Shown here: in pieces, positions 43,564 to 51,816 of the stretch
Layout: the number at the start of each line of letters is the position of its first letter
Numbering within the stretch: position 1 is the stretch's first letter
NCBI RefSeq assembly: GCF_017094485.1
Contig: NZ_CP064786.1
Coordinates: 1,736,001 to 1,800,000 of the forward strand
DNA: 64,000 bases
Origin: Natranaeroarchaeum sulfidigenes
Lineage (GTDB): Archaea > Halobacteriota > Halobacteria > Halobacteriales > Natronoarchaeaceae
Direction: 5' to 3'
The notes under the pieces: generated by a model
The model's database searches: none
Seen by the model: only the letters and a program-made list of their open reading frames with translations
Told to the model about the DNA's origin: nothing
Position numbers and translations under genes: made by a program

Positions 43564-44214
43564 ATGCCCACCAACCGCCGCCGCCTCCTGAAAAAAGCAG
43601 GCCTGTACGGTACCGGAACCGTCGTCGGCCTTGCAGCACTGCCCTCCCGAACACCGCGTGTGCAGGCCCCCGACAACGATTTCCCACACCCCGAAACCCT
43701 CCCGGAACTTGCCAGCGACGGTGCGACACCGATCGAAGAAGAAACGACAGCGTTCGCCGTCTGGCACTACAAACACGAACGCTCGGGGTTCCGGGCGACG
43801 GCCCCGATCAACGTCGTCTTTACGCTGGACGGGACCGATTCGGACATAGAGGACGTCATGTCGGTGCTCGACGACATTGGCTGGTACCGCTCGCCCGAGG
43901 AGTATACCAGATATGCCTGGAACTACTACGAGGACCGGTTCGAGGTTCAGCACGCGACCGCCGCCGAGACTCTCTTTGGCAACGTCGGCAGACATCACGT
44001 CCGATGCTGGCAGTTCGGAAACACCGTTTCGATGCAGGCCCACGAGGATTCCCCGGGATTCCCGAGACACACGATCGAGTCCTACGAGAGCACCCGAACA
44101 TTCATCGAGCAGCTCTACGGCGTCCGAGGCTGGTCCGTCGCTTCGGCAGAGCTGGAGTTCGGTAATGACCAGGATCCGGACCACGACGGCCGGGTGACGG
44201 TGATCTCACCGTGA
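43564..44214 (+). CDS. Tat-exported protein with LssY-C-like domain
   Basis: A 216-residue exported protein. The Tat signal is NRRRLLKKAGLYGTGTVVGLAAL (residues 4-26) with cleavage expected after about residue 37. The mature part reads PINVVFTLDGTDSDIEDVMSVLDDIGW, then HVRCWQFGNTVSMQAHED and FIEQLYGVRGW, a pattern that reminds me of the LssY_C domain (HVRxW, VxGxxHE). The link is motif-based only. A 4-nt overlap (GTGA, 44211-44214) couples it to the next membrane-protein gene. The cell-surface position near aglB suggests envelope function. Confidence 0.72.
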   Translation: MPTNRRRLLKKAGLYGTGTVVGLAALPSRTPRVQAPDNDFPHPETLPELASDGATPIEEETTAFAVWHYKHERSGFRATAPINVVFTLDGTDSDIEDVMSVLDDIGWYRSPEEYTRYAWNYYEDRFEVQHATAAETLFGNVGRHHVRCWQFGNTVSMQAHEDSPGFPRHTIESYESTRTFIEQLYGVRGWSVASAELEFGNDQDPDHDGRVTVISP

Positions 44215-44876
44215 CGGAAACAGGCAGATCCGGGACCACTCCGGAAGTTCCGAGACGACTGTATCGAGGGCTCAATCACGCAGTATTCGGTGCCTCGTTT
44301 CGCCGAACGCTTGTCGGCCTCTCGATCGTCGTCGCGTTCCTTTCGATCGTAGCTATTGGTGAACTGTTCGTACGACTGCTTGCAAGTGGCGTTTCGTTCT
44401 GGCTCCTCGCTGAAGCCGTCGACCTGGTACGCTGGCTGACTATCGTCGTCGCCGTCCTCTCGACGTTCGTGATCGCGGTTGGCTACGCTCTGTTCAACGG
44501 CGGCGTCGTGACGACGTACCTGATTGCCGTCTCACCGATCCTTTCCGGTCTTGCCACACGGGGCCACTGGGCGCTCGGCGTCGACGCGACGCTGGCGCTT
44601 TCCTGTGGGGCGATCGCTGCGACCATCGCGCTCTACGTAACCGGCTACCGAACAACCGGAACAGCCCGTCCGTCCCGGTTCGAGGGCGTCGAGGACGGAC
44701 TGTTATTCACGTCTAGCGTCACCGTGATCGGCATGGTCGCACTCTGGCGGTTCGTCACGACGACGACGGCGGAGTTTACGACGATCACACTCGTCCAGCC
44801 AGCGCTTGCGGTGACGGTCGTTGCACTCGGCTACTACTGGTACCGCTGGGCGGCAGCGAGTGAGCGCGGGAGTTAA
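44211..44876 (+). CDS. Six-helix membrane protein coupled to the Tat protein
   Basis: A 221-residue membrane protein with about six hydrophobic segments: about 35-53 (LVGLSIVVAFLSIVAIGEL), 58-75, 82-100, 108-130, 165-185 and 195-212. It starts with GTG at 44211 overlapping the previous stop (GTGA). No enzymatic motif is seen; two short Arg/Lys-rich loops suggest cytosolic ends. It is probably the membrane partner of the exported protein. Family not recognised. Confidence 0.65.
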   Translation: MTETGRSGTTPEVPRRLYRGLNHAVFGASFRRTLVGLSIVVAFLSIVAIGELFVRLLASGVSFWLLAEAVDLVRWLTIVVAVLSTFVIAVGYALFNGGVVTTYLIAVSPILSGLATRGHWALGVDATLALSCGAIAATIALYVTGYRTTGTARPSRFEGVEDGLLFTSSVTVIGMVALWRFVTTTTAEFTTITLVQPALAVTVVALGYYWYRWAAASERGS

Positions 44877-44900
44877 CAGTAGTGGCCCCGTACTGTGACT

Positions 44901-45680
44901 ATGAGCGATTTTCGTGCGGTTATCGTCGACGTCGACGGCACAGTGGTCCTCGGTGACGATCCGATTCCGGGTGCGCCAGACGGGGTGCAACGGCTCCGAG
45001 ATGCCGGTCTCGACCTCCTCTTTCTCTCGAACAACCCGACAAAACGCCGGGAGCAGTACGTCGGTCGGTTGACGCCACTCGGGATCGACGTCGATCCGGA
45101 CCGAACTCTCACCGCGGCGTCAGTGACTGGCGAATATCTCGCGGACGAGCATCCGGACGACGACCTGTTCGTGATCGGGTCCCCCGGATTGCTGGATGGA
45201 CTGCGCGACCGCGGACTGAACGTCGACGCGACGCCAGCCGAGGCGGACGTCGTTCTGGGGTCGATGGACCGATCGTTCGATTACGGGACGATGACCCGGG
45301 CGATGTGGGCGCTCGATGATGGGACGACCTTTCTCGGGACCGATCCGGACATGACGATTCCGACCGCGGAGCGGGCTGAACCGGGGACGGGTGCGATCTT
45401 GCACGCGCTCGGCGGTGTGACCGATCGGCAGCCGGATCGGATCCTGGGAAAACCCTCGCGCACCGCAGCCGACGCGGCGCTCGACCGGCTTGGCGTGCCC
45501 GCCGAGGATGTCCTCGTGATCGGTGATCGACTCGATACCGACATCGAACTCGGCCGGCGGGCCGGAATGACGACCGCGGTCGTCCTGTCAGGGATCACTG
45601 ATCGGAGTGACATCGACGAGGCGGAATCCACTCCCGACCACATCCTACCCTCCATCGCTGACGTCGACGAGTTACTCTGA
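44901..45680 (+). CDS. HAD-superfamily phosphatase (NagD/4-nitrophenylphosphatase type)
   Basis: A 259-residue hydrolase. Motif I VDVDGTVVLGD (D9, D11 in the nucleophile position), motif II LSNNPTKRREQYVGRL (SNN), motif III LGKPSRTAADAALDRLG and motif IV VIGDRLDTDIELGRRAGM. The cap is of the NagD (type IIA) kind, as in GALHALGGVTDRQPDRILGKP. Removes phosphate from small sugar phosphates or nucleotides. ATG 44901 is preferred over GTG 44895. It follows the membrane-protein gene by 24 nt. Confidence 0.93.
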   Translation: MSDFRAVIVDVDGTVVLGDDPIPGAPDGVQRLRDAGLDLLFLSNNPTKRREQYVGRLTPLGIDVDPDRTLTAASVTGEYLADEHPDDDLFVIGSPGLLDGLRDRGLNVDATPAEADVVLGSMDRSFDYGTMTRAMWALDDGTTFLGTDPDMTIPTAERAEPGTGAILHALGGVTDRQPDRILGKPSRTAADAALDRLGVPAEDVLVIGDRLDTDIELGRRAGMTTAVVLSGITDRSDIDEAESTPDHILPSIADVDELL

Positions 45681-45734
45681 TCGGTCGCCGCGACAGCAGT
45701 ATACATTTAATCGCGCCATGCCTAGCGGGAGTCG

Positions 45735-46496
45735 ATGCAGGTCGTCGGCTACGAAGCGGCGTCGGAACCGCGAGCGAGCGGCGCACTCTTCCTCGCGGCG
45801 GACGGCGAGATCGAGCGACGCGAGTTGAGCTCCGGCACTGCCCTTGATTTTCGGCTCGGAGACCGACACTGTGCGGGAACGATCGATGCCGACGAACACA
45901 GTCGATGTAACGCACCGACAGCGCCCTACTGCGACGCGCACGATCGGACGTGGATCTGTGCACGCTGTACGGGCACCTGCCTGAAAGACGAGATGGATTG
46001 CTACGAGGAGCACGCGGTCTATCTCGCCGCGTTCGCCCCGTCGACGTTCAAAGTCGGCGTCACCCGTTCGTGGCGGCTCGAAACACGACTCTACGAACAG
46101 GGAGCCGACCGGGGCGCACACCTTCATACCGTCTCGAACGGCCGGATAGCCCGCGAACTCGAAGCCGAAATCGCCGAGCAGCTCACCGACCGGGTACGGG
46201 TTCCCACAAAGATCGCGGGGCTCGAGCAGGACATCGACGTGGCCGCCTGGCACGGGATACTCGACCAGTACGAGCCGATATCGACGATGAATCTCGATCA
46301 TGGACTCGAACTGGAGCGCCAGCCGGTGCGGGAGACGGTTGCATCGGGGACGGTTCTGGGAGTCAAGGGACGCATCGCAGTCGTCGAAAACGGGAATACG
46401 CCGTATGCAGTCGATCTTCGGGAGCTCGTCGGCTACGAGCTACATAGAGCAAAGAGCGATCGGCGACTCCAGTCGAGCTTTGCCGCATTCGAGTGA
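45735..46496 (+). CDS. DUF2797 family protein
   Basis: A 253-residue zinc-type protein of the DUF2797 family. Cysteine-rich segment: CAGTID, CNAPTAPYCDAHDRTWICARCTGTCLKDEMDC, with eight Cys over ~60 residues (residues about 46-98). Then FAPSTFKVGVTRSWRLETRLYEQGADRGA, a GIY-YIG-like KVGxTR/R/RLxEQGA pattern; in these proteins it marks a nuclease-like fold. Its function is not established. A TATA-like segment TATACATTTAAT at about 45699-45710 precedes the gene by 25-36 nt, fitting a leaderless message. Confidence 0.88.
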   Translation: MQVVGYEAASEPRASGALFLAADGEIERRELSSGTALDFRLGDRHCAGTIDADEHSRCNAPTAPYCDAHDRTWICARCTGTCLKDEMDCYEEHAVYLAAFAPSTFKVGVTRSWRLETRLYEQGADRGAHLHTVSNGRIARELEAEIAEQLTDRVRVPTKIAGLEQDIDVAAWHGILDQYEPISTMNLDHGLELERQPVRETVASGTVLGVKGRIAVVENGNTPYAVDLRELVGYELHRAKSDRRLQSSFAAFE

Positions 46497-46548
46497 GTCG
46501 GCGCACTCGACGAAAACCCTTTTCGGCACAGCGATTGAACGGGTATTC

Positions 46549-46905
46549 ATGGCAGACGAGGACCAGCAAGACGACGGTGACGAGGAGAAATCGTTCCGCG
46601 AACGCGTCGAGGAGATCCGCGAGAAACGCGCCGAGGAGGGTGAGGATCGAGAGCACCCGCCGGAAGAAGCCATGGACGAGATGATGGGCGGCGGTCCCGG
46701 CGGCATGGGCGGTGGCAACCCCTTCGCACAGATGATGGGTGGCATGATGGGCGGCGGTCCGGGAGGGGCCGGTCCCGGCCGTCCAGGCGGCGCATCCGAA
46801 GGCGGTAATGAAGAACTGACACGAGAAATCAGACAGCTCCGCGACGAGGTCCGCGACGTGACCCGACAGCTTCAGCGGATCGCCGACGCGCTCGAAGACC
46901 AGTAG
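46549..46905 (+). CDS. Gly/Met-rich acidic protein with flanking helices
   Basis: A 118-residue protein in three parts: acidic charged helix EKSFRERVEEIREKRAEEGEDR (about 12-34), a Gly/Met/Pro-rich middle made of near-repeats (MMGGGPGGMGGGNPFAQ and MMGGMMGGGPGGAGPGRP, about 44-80) and a C-terminal coiled coil ELTREIRQLRDEVRDVTRQLQRI (about 87-110). The DNA of the middle is repetitive. Starts 52 nt after DUF2797 on the same strand. Similar Gly/Met-rich hinges occur in chaperone tails and Lon-like cofactors; function unknown here. Confidence 0.75.
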   Translation: MADEDQQDDGDEEKSFRERVEEIREKRAEEGEDREHPPEEAMDEMMGGGPGGMGGGNPFAQMMGGMMGGGPGGAGPGRPGGASEGGNEELTREIRQLRDEVRDVTRQLQRIADALEDQ

Positions 46906-46924
46906 GACATCCCGGGGGTAGCAA

Positions 46925-47296
46925 TCAGTTTTCGCTCGTTTGAGCGAGGAGTTCTGCTATCGTATCGAAGTTCTCGCCAGTCGCAACGATATCTTGCTCC
47001 TGATCGTAGACGACGACATCCTCGTCTTCGAGTTTCGGGATGTCCGAGTGATACAGCATCATGTACGTGTCCGTGACCTCCTCGGGATCGATCTCGGTGA
47101 TGTCTTTCCCAAGCTGGCGGACCGCCACCGCCTCAGCGATATCCGGCAGTGTAACGTGACCGTGTTCGCGGAGGAGACCGAGTGCCTCCCGACGGCGACG
47201 GGTAGAGAGAAGCTCGAACGACCGACTCGTGGGAAGAGCCGGCTCGTACTCGTCTGCCGCAGATTCGGAATCCACACGAGAACTGTCCTCGGTCAT
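46925..47296 (-). CDS. Winged-helix DNA-binding protein (DUF7344-like, soluble)
   Basis: A 123-residue helix-turn-helix protein, the soluble relative of the membrane-anchored one at 19004-19600: SFELLSTRRRREALGLLREHGHVTLPDIAEAVAV and then VTDTYMMLYHSDIPKLEDEDVVVYDQE. Acidic N-terminal 20 residues. Probably a regulator of a metabolic gene, target unknown. Divergent from the rnp4 gene. Confidence 0.85.
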   Translation of the reverse strand: MTEDSSRVDSESAADEYEPALPTSRSFELLSTRRRREALGLLREHGHVTLPDIAEAVAVRQLGKDITEIDPEEVTDTYMMLYHSDIPKLEDEDVVVYDQEQDIVATGENFDTIAELLAQTSEN

Positions 47297-47519
47297 TGTC
47301 CGTAAATTCCGCGTTCGCAGTGATACGTATTGTGGTTCGTTGTTTGGTGAACTATAGCTTCACGAGTGCAAGTACGCGCAGTCCCGCATTTCGAGGTGCC
47401 GGTAAGGAAAAGCAAAAAATACTTGTCCCTCTCTTGCCCAGATAACGATTGGGGCACTACTGGACGTCCTCTCTCCTTGTCCGTACTGCCCCGGAATCCC
47501 CCACTCCCCCCACTTTCCA

Positions 47520-47792
47520 ATGACTATCGCCGACGAGCGCATCGAGCGTCTACAGGAGCTGGCCGCAGATGCTGTCGAAGACGATGAACCGGGGCTAGCA
47601 CGTGAATACGTCCGATTGGCGCGGCGTGTCGCCGAGCGAAAGCGGAGATCGCTCCCGGAATCGTTCAAGCGGTTCACCTGTGACAGCTGTGATACGTATC
47701 TCCGGCCGGGAACTAACGCACGTGTACGGATACAGGACGGACACGTAGTTATCACGTGTGACTGTGGCCATCACTCGCGCTATCCGTACTGA
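47520..47792 (+). CDS. rnp4: RNase P protein component 4 (Rpp21)
   Basis: A 90-residue archaeal RNase P subunit, needed for tRNA 5'-end processing. Two N-terminal helices IERLQELAADAVEDDEPGLAREYVRLARRVAERKR are followed by the zinc ribbon FTCDSCDTYLRPGTNARVRI and VVITCDCGHHSRYPY, with the Cys pairs CDSC and CDC(G). Length and layout match the family. 100 nt downstream comes the YhbY-type gene on the same strand. Confidence 0.95.
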   Translation: MTIADERIERLQELAADAVEDDEPGLAREYVRLARRVAERKRRSLPESFKRFTCDSCDTYLRPGTNARVRIQDGHVVITCDCGHHSRYPY

Positions 47793-47892
47793 CGCCGGAT
47801 CGAAATTATCGATACCGGATCGTCGCTTTTTCCGGGGTTCGACCGCAGAGCGCCCAAAAGAGTAAAACACGTGGGCTTAGAATGGATGATGT

Positions 47893-48138
47893 ATGACTTC
47901 AGAGGCATTACAGCGAGAGATTCACGACCTAGACGTAACAGTGTGGGTCGGGAAAAGTGGGATCGAGGCAGTGACAGACGAGCTCGCGGATCAGCTCGAC
48001 GACCGAAATCTGGTGAAAGTCAAGTTCCTACGAGCGGCGCGAGGACACGCTACTGCCGAGGAACTGGCCGAGGAACTGGCCGAGAAAGTAAACGCTGACG
48101 TCGTGCAGAGCCGGGGCCACACGGCGGTGATGCACTGA
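47893..48138 (+). CDS. YhbY (CRM-domain) RNA-binding protein
   Basis: An 81-residue protein with the YhbY/CRS1 fold: VTVWVGKSGIEAVTDELADQLDDRNLVKVKFLRAARGHATAEELAEELAEKVNADVVQSRGHTAVM, with the GxxG-type loop RAARG. In bacteria it joins pre-50S particles. Its stop shares one base with the ATG of the next gene (TGATG), so it is translationally coupled to mscS. Confidence 0.93.
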   Translation: MTSEALQREIHDLDVTVWVGKSGIEAVTDELADQLDDRNLVKVKFLRAARGHATAEELAEELAEKVNADVVQSRGHTAVMH

Positions 48139-49010
48139 TGGGTGCGATTCAGGAGCTGTTGGTCGATCTGGGTCTGGGTGCGGGAATCGCCGGGACGATC
48201 GAGTCGGCCGCACTGTTCGTAATTGCCTTTATCGCCATCTACGTGATCGGGAAACGGACTGTGCTTCCGGTCACTGACAGAGCGCTTGAGCGGCGAGATC
48301 TGGACGATCACGCACGAAAGCCGCTGGTAAAGCTCGCCTCCTTTGGCGTCGTCTTCGTCGCAGTCGCCGTCGCCTTCGGCTTCGCCGGCTTCGGGAACTT
48401 CCTGTCGTCGCTCGCGACGATCGCCGCTGCTCTCGCACTGGCAATCGGTCTGGCGACGCAAAACATCATCAGTAACTTCGTCTCCGGCGTGTTCATCTAC
48501 GCCGACAAGCCGTTCCGCATCGGCGACTGGATCGAGTGGGACGGAAACTCCGGTGTTGTCGAGGACATCAGCCTTCGTGTCACACGCGTCCGGACGTTCG
48601 ACAACGAGATTCTGACAGTGCCCAACTCCGATCTGACTGCGAACGTCGTCAAGAACCCGGTCGCAAAGGAGAAGCTCCGGCTGAAGTTCGTCTTCGGCAT
48701 CGGCTACGACGACGACATCGAGAAAGCGACGGAGATCATCGTCGAGGAGGCCGAAAAGCTGGACGGGATCATGGACGATCCCGCGCCGTCGGTCCGTCTG
48801 ACGGAGCTGAACGACTCGGACGTTGGGCTGCAGTCCCGCGTCTGGATCGCCGACCCGAGCCGAGCGGACTTCGTCAAGACTCGTGGCGAGTTCATCACGA
48901 ACGTGAAAGCCCGCTTCGACGAGGAAGGGATCGACATCCCGTACCCACAGCGCGAACTGGAGGGCGATTTCGAGCTCACCAACCGTGCGGCGCTCGGCGC
49001 GGACGACTGA
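48138..49010 (+). CDS. Mechanosensitive ion channel (MscS family)
   Basis: A 290-residue small-conductance mechanosensitive channel. Three N-terminal membrane helices (about 20-42, 68-90, 93-112); the pore helix region is LATIAAALALAIGLATQNIISNFVSGVFI, with the Gly/Ala packing pattern, followed by the cytosolic beta domain (GDWIEWDGNSGVVEDISLRVTRVRTFDNEI) and C-terminal chamber domain. It protects against osmotic down-shock. Coupled to the YhbY gene; a T-tract follows (49033-49038). Confidence 0.95.
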   Translation: MGAIQELLVDLGLGAGIAGTIESAALFVIAFIAIYVIGKRTVLPVTDRALERRDLDDHARKPLVKLASFGVVFVAVAVAFGFAGFGNFLSSLATIAAALALAIGLATQNIISNFVSGVFIYADKPFRIGDWIEWDGNSGVVEDISLRVTRVRTFDNEILTVPNSDLTANVVKNPVAKEKLRLKFVFGIGYDDDIEKATEIIVEEAEKLDGIMDDPAPSVRLTELNDSDVGLQSRVWIADPSRADFVKTRGEFITNVKARFDEEGIDIPYPQRELEGDFELTNRAALGADD

Positions 49011-49032
49011 CGGCGACTCCGTTCAAGCAGTC

Positions 49033-49038
49033 TTTTTT
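49033..49038 (+). terminator. T-tract terminator after mscS
   Basis: TCTTTTTTG begins about 20 nt after the mscS stop; a plain U-run, the archaeal type. Confidence 0.4.
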
Positions 49039-49124
49039 GAAACGACGAAATCGTGTTATAGAGCGAGTCACAGAGGTGGTGTTTACCTGTCCGAATCAGC
49101 CGACGAGTACGCATGCGTATACAA

Positions 49125-49140
49125 TGTAACATTGTAACAT
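49125..49140. repeat. Tandem repeat TGTAACAT x2
   Basis: TGTAACAT at 49125-49132 is repeated immediately at 49133-49140, flanked by AT-rich sequence. It may be a protein site or simple slippage. Confidence 0.6.
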
Positions 49141-49324
49141 TATTTACAAGGTTGCAGATCGGCAGAGCAGCGCTCTGGAACTGTCGGATTGCCCCTCTTT
49201 CGAGGCTCTGTTCGGTCTCCTCACAGGGGCCTCACGCAATGCTGGTGCGGCACAAGCGCCCGTACCACCGCAACTGCTACGATGAGAACACAGCTACCGC
49301 TTTGCACTCGAATACGATATGAAT

Positions 49325-49618
49325 GAACGGACGCCCGGCGTTGCCCGGCGTTCCCGGCCGGGGAAGCCCGGTTGCCTCCTCCGCCCCGCGACCCCTCGAG
49401 CGACCATCGTCCAGCGGTTCGCTGCTCGCTTCCGCGCCTGACGAACTGCCGCCGGCGAATCGCGACGTGACGCCCCTGCGGGCGGACGCCGCGAACCGTG
49501 GCCCCCGAGGGACGAGGTTTCCACGTCGGCTTCCGGGGCCCGAACGGGTCTGTCCGGACGCGTCCGGGGTTCGGTCCCCGCTAAAGACCATAGTGCGGGT
49601 TGTGAGCAGGGCCTAACT
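49325..49618 (-). ncRNA. Signal recognition particle (7S) RNA
   Basis: A GC-rich, non-coding block of about 295 nt on the minus strand. Helix 8 is explicit at 49417-49446: GTTCG / CGAAC stem, TCAGG and AGCAG internal loop and a CGC-GGAA-GCG hairpin, the universal SRP54/SRP19 site. The 5' domain reads GCAGTTAGGCCC then CACAACCCGCACTATGG. The long helix 5 forms between 5' CGTTCGGGCCCCGGAAGCC and 3' GGGCTTCCCCGGCC...GAACG, and GGACGC near the 5' side pairs GCGTCC at the 3' end. Ends are approximate. Promoter TAATAAG at 49637-49643. Confidence 0.88.
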
Positions 49619-49636
49619 GCCCGACCTAGTCCACCT

Positions 49637-49650
49637 CTTATTACCTTTCG
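49637..49650 (-). promoter_or_regulatory. Promoter of the SRP RNA gene
   Basis: The minus strand reads CGAAAGGTAATAAGAGG: CGAAAG as BRE and TAATAAG as TATA, about 25 nt before the predicted 5' end near 49617. Confidence 0.5.
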
Positions 49651-49723
49651 ACCTCTTAAGGGCCTTTCGACTTTCGCAGAGGACTGTCGTCCCTTCCTGC
49701 GATCCACTGCGGAATAGGCGAAC

Positions 49724-50143
49724 CTAGAGGACGTCCAGCGCCGCTGCGTACCAGACACCGGCGATGGGAACAAGCGCCGACACTCCAGCGAGTGCCCACC
49801 GATGATAGCCCAGCCACGTTTCGGTCCCGAGTTGCTGGACGAACGCCGTCGGAACGGACAGCGCCCAGACCAGCGCGGAGCCAAGAATAAAGAGTCCGAA
49901 AACGAGCGTCGCCCCGGCCATCATCACTGGATCGGAACGCCCCTGTCGGCCCGCGGCGAAAGCGACAAGCGCAACGATCGTCAGCACAGTGATGACCAGT
50001 GGACCGACTCCACCGTGATCGTAGTAGGCCGCGATACCCCCAGCACCGGCCTCCGACAGCAACAGGTACGGCAGCGCTACGACCACGAGAATCAACACAC
50101 ATGCAACGATACCGAGTGTCGGCGGAGTTCGGGGCTGTGTCAC
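49724..50143 (-). CDS. Four-helix membrane protein (unknown)
   Basis: A 139-residue protein with hydrophobic segments at about 12-31, 46-65, 74-95 and 114-135 (by composition, e.g. LVITVLTIVALVAFAAG and MMAGATLVFGLFILGSALVWAL). Loops are short and polar. No named motif. It lies alone between SRP RNA and an acidic coiled-coil gene (opposite strand). Confidence 0.65.
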   Translation of the reverse strand: MTQPRTPPTLGIVACVLILVVVALPYLLLSEAGAGGIAAYYDHGGVGPLVITVLTIVALVAFAAGRQGRSDPVMMAGATLVFGLFILGSALVWALSVPTAFVQQLGTETWLGYHRWALAGVSALVPIAGVWYAAALDVL

Positions 50144-50234
50144 AACCGAGACTCACGCATCCGACAGTATAAATACGACGTTTGCCGAGGGATGGATCGG
50201 AAAACCCACAAGTCACCGGTACGAACCGAACGAT

Positions 50235-50603
50235 ATGGGTTTCGGAGACACCGCAAAAAAGATCCAGACGCTCGCCGACCGTGCCGAACATCTGATCGCA
50301 CAGCTCAAAGACGTCCGCGAGCGAGTCATCGAACTCGAAGAAGGGATCGAAGAGACCAATGGACGGGTCAATGAGCTGGAAAACGACTCGGAGAAACAGC
50401 TCGTGCTGCTGAAAGCTATCGCTCGCGAACAGGGAATCGACGCAGACGAGGTGCTCGCAGAAGCCGCGATACAGGAAGCAGAAAGCGAGAACGAAGTATC
50501 GGAGGACGACGAACCATCAGCGGACGAAAGAGGGGCTGAAACGGCCGAGCCGACGGGCGAAACTGACGAGGAAGACCCCGTCGAAGACACCATCGAAAAC
50601 TGA
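50235..50603 (+). CDS. Acidic coiled-coil protein
   Basis: A 122-residue protein: residues about 1-75 are an uninterrupted heptad-type helix (LADRAEHLIAQLKDVRERVIELEEGI... VNELENDSEKQLVLLKAIAREQGI), and the last ~45 residues are Glu/Asp/Thr-rich and disordered. Similar small haloarchaeal proteins are common (a DUF5798-like family). Cytosolic; role unknown, perhaps a partner or scaffold. Confidence 0.75.
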   Translation: MGFGDTAKKIQTLADRAEHLIAQLKDVRERVIELEEGIEETNGRVNELENDSEKQLVLLKAIAREQGIDADEVLAEAAIQEAESENEVSEDDEPSADERGAETAEPTGETDEEDPVEDTIEN

Positions 50604-50620
50604 CAGGGTTTATCGACTCC

Positions 50621-51022
50621 TTACTGCCGTCGGCTGTGTTCGATTTTGAGACAGCGATCCTGAACGACATCAATCCCGGCCTCACGTGCCCGGGCGGCGG
50701 CCTCGTCGTCACTGATGCCGAGTTGCAGCCAGAGAACTCCCACATCGTCCCGTTCGAGGACGCTGTCGACGATGCCCGATACTTCCTCTGACGGACGGAA
50801 AACGTCGACGAGGTCGACTTCGTGTGGGACATCGGTGAGCGAATCATACGCCGTGCGCCCCAGAATCTCGTCTGCGTACGGATTGACCGGAATCACGCCG
50901 TACCCGTTCGAATCGAGGTAGCTCGGCACGTCGTGTGCGTCTTTACCCGGAGTCGACGAACAGCCGATGACGGCAATCGTCTCGCTTTCCAGTGCAGCAG
51001 TGATCAGTTCGTCGGCATCCAT
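50621..51022 (-). CDS. CoA-binding domain protein (YccU-like)
   Basis: A 133-residue single-domain Rossmann protein: ALESETIAVIGCSSTPGKDAHDVPSYLDSNGYGVIPVNPYADEILG, then VDLVDVFRPSEEVSGIVDSVLERDDVGVLWLQLGI and CLKIEHSR at the end, the CoA-binding family pattern. ATG 51022 (MDADELI) fits better than 51049. Convergent with the coiled-coil gene (17 nt between stops). Function of stand-alone CoA-binding proteins is not well defined. Confidence 0.9.
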   Translation of the reverse strand: MDADELITAALESETIAVIGCSSTPGKDAHDVPSYLDSNGYGVIPVNPYADEILGRTAYDSLTDVPHEVDLVDVFRPSEEVSGIVDSVLERDDVGVLWLQLGISDDEAAARAREAGIDVVQDRCLKIEHSRRQ

Positions 51023-51063
51023 ATGGGCGTATATGCGACCAACGCACAAAAGCAGTTGACTCC

Positions 51064-51684
51064 CTACTGTGCTGTCCGAAGACGCGGGGGCTCCGCGTCG
51101 TTTTCCGATAGTTCGACAACACCGTCGAACAGCTGTGTGAGCGTGTTCATCGTCTGATCATCGTGGGCCGTGGAGTCAATTACGTACAACCCGAGCCCAT
51201 TTGCGCTCTGAACGCGCCCGGTAAAGACGTGGAGGAACCTGAAGACAGTCTGGAGATCGGAATACATCAACAGCGTCGAGACCGAATGCATTAGTACACG
51301 GTTCTGCTGGAGCCCCCTACGTTCGTAGAAATCCTGCAAGAACTCGGAGAGTTTGATGCCGATCCCGGTCATATCTACCGGAGATGATGCGTATTTTAGC
51401 TGTGGCCCGTCTTCGGCGCTGCCGACCCCGCGCTGTTTTGTGACACAGTCGACAACGCCGAGCGGTCTGTTTTCGACATCGTCGATGCGCTTTCTGTACT
51501 CGCTGAGGATTTTGTCGCCGCTGTCCTTGGTCGTAACTACGATCGCACCCTCCTCCTTCCGGGTGCCGTCAGCGAGTATATCGAGCGCCAGACGACGTTT
51601 TCCCGAGAGGGGCGGCCCCGTGATCAGGAGGTTCGTGCCTGACTCGAGTTCGGCGTCCGGTAGGACGTCTGCCAGATCATACAT
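51064..51684 (-). CDS. KaiC/RecA-like ATPase
   Basis: A 206-residue P-loop ATPase of the haloarchaeal KaiC-like group: Walker A GPPLSGKR (23-30), then DILADGTRKEEGAIVVTTKDSG and a Walker B-type segment NGLGLYVIDSTAHDDQTM (about 165-182). Only one RecA fold, shorter than KaiC. Often found near signalling genes as circuits of membrane or gas-vesicle sensing; here no partner is visible. Probably regulatory. Confidence 0.82.
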   Translation of the reverse strand: MYDLADVLPDAELESGTNLLITGPPLSGKRRLALDILADGTRKEEGAIVVTTKDSGDKILSEYRKRIDDVENRPLGVVDCVTKQRGVGSAEDGPQLKYASSPVDMTGIGIKLSEFLQDFYERRGLQQNRVLMHSVSTLLMYSDLQTVFRFLHVFTGRVQSANGLGLYVIDSTAHDDQTMNTLTQLFDGVVELSENDAEPPRLRTAQ

Positions 51685-51816
51685 GATATGTCCTCATATG
51701 CTGGACAGCTTTGCGCTGTGGCCGGTGAGAGTTATAGTGTAAATATACCGAGAGCCACATATAGTACTTTTGATCGCCATTGTTATCGGACAAGAATGAC
51801 CATCAACCATTTCCGA

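Larger units (their letters stand above)
49011..49324. other. 314-bp region between mscS and the SRP RNA gene
   Basis: Holds the mscS terminator, a tandem TGTAACAT repeat and the 3' flank of the SRP RNA. The hairpin CAGAGC-AG-CGCTCTG-like segment at ~49160-49175 is short. No protein-coding gene supported. Confidence 0.5.

Noticed and set aside
49277-49616. Open frames on both strands in the GC-rich block.
   Set aside because: The block folds as SRP RNA with an explicit helix 8; the frames give Pro/Arg/Gly-rich products without family features.
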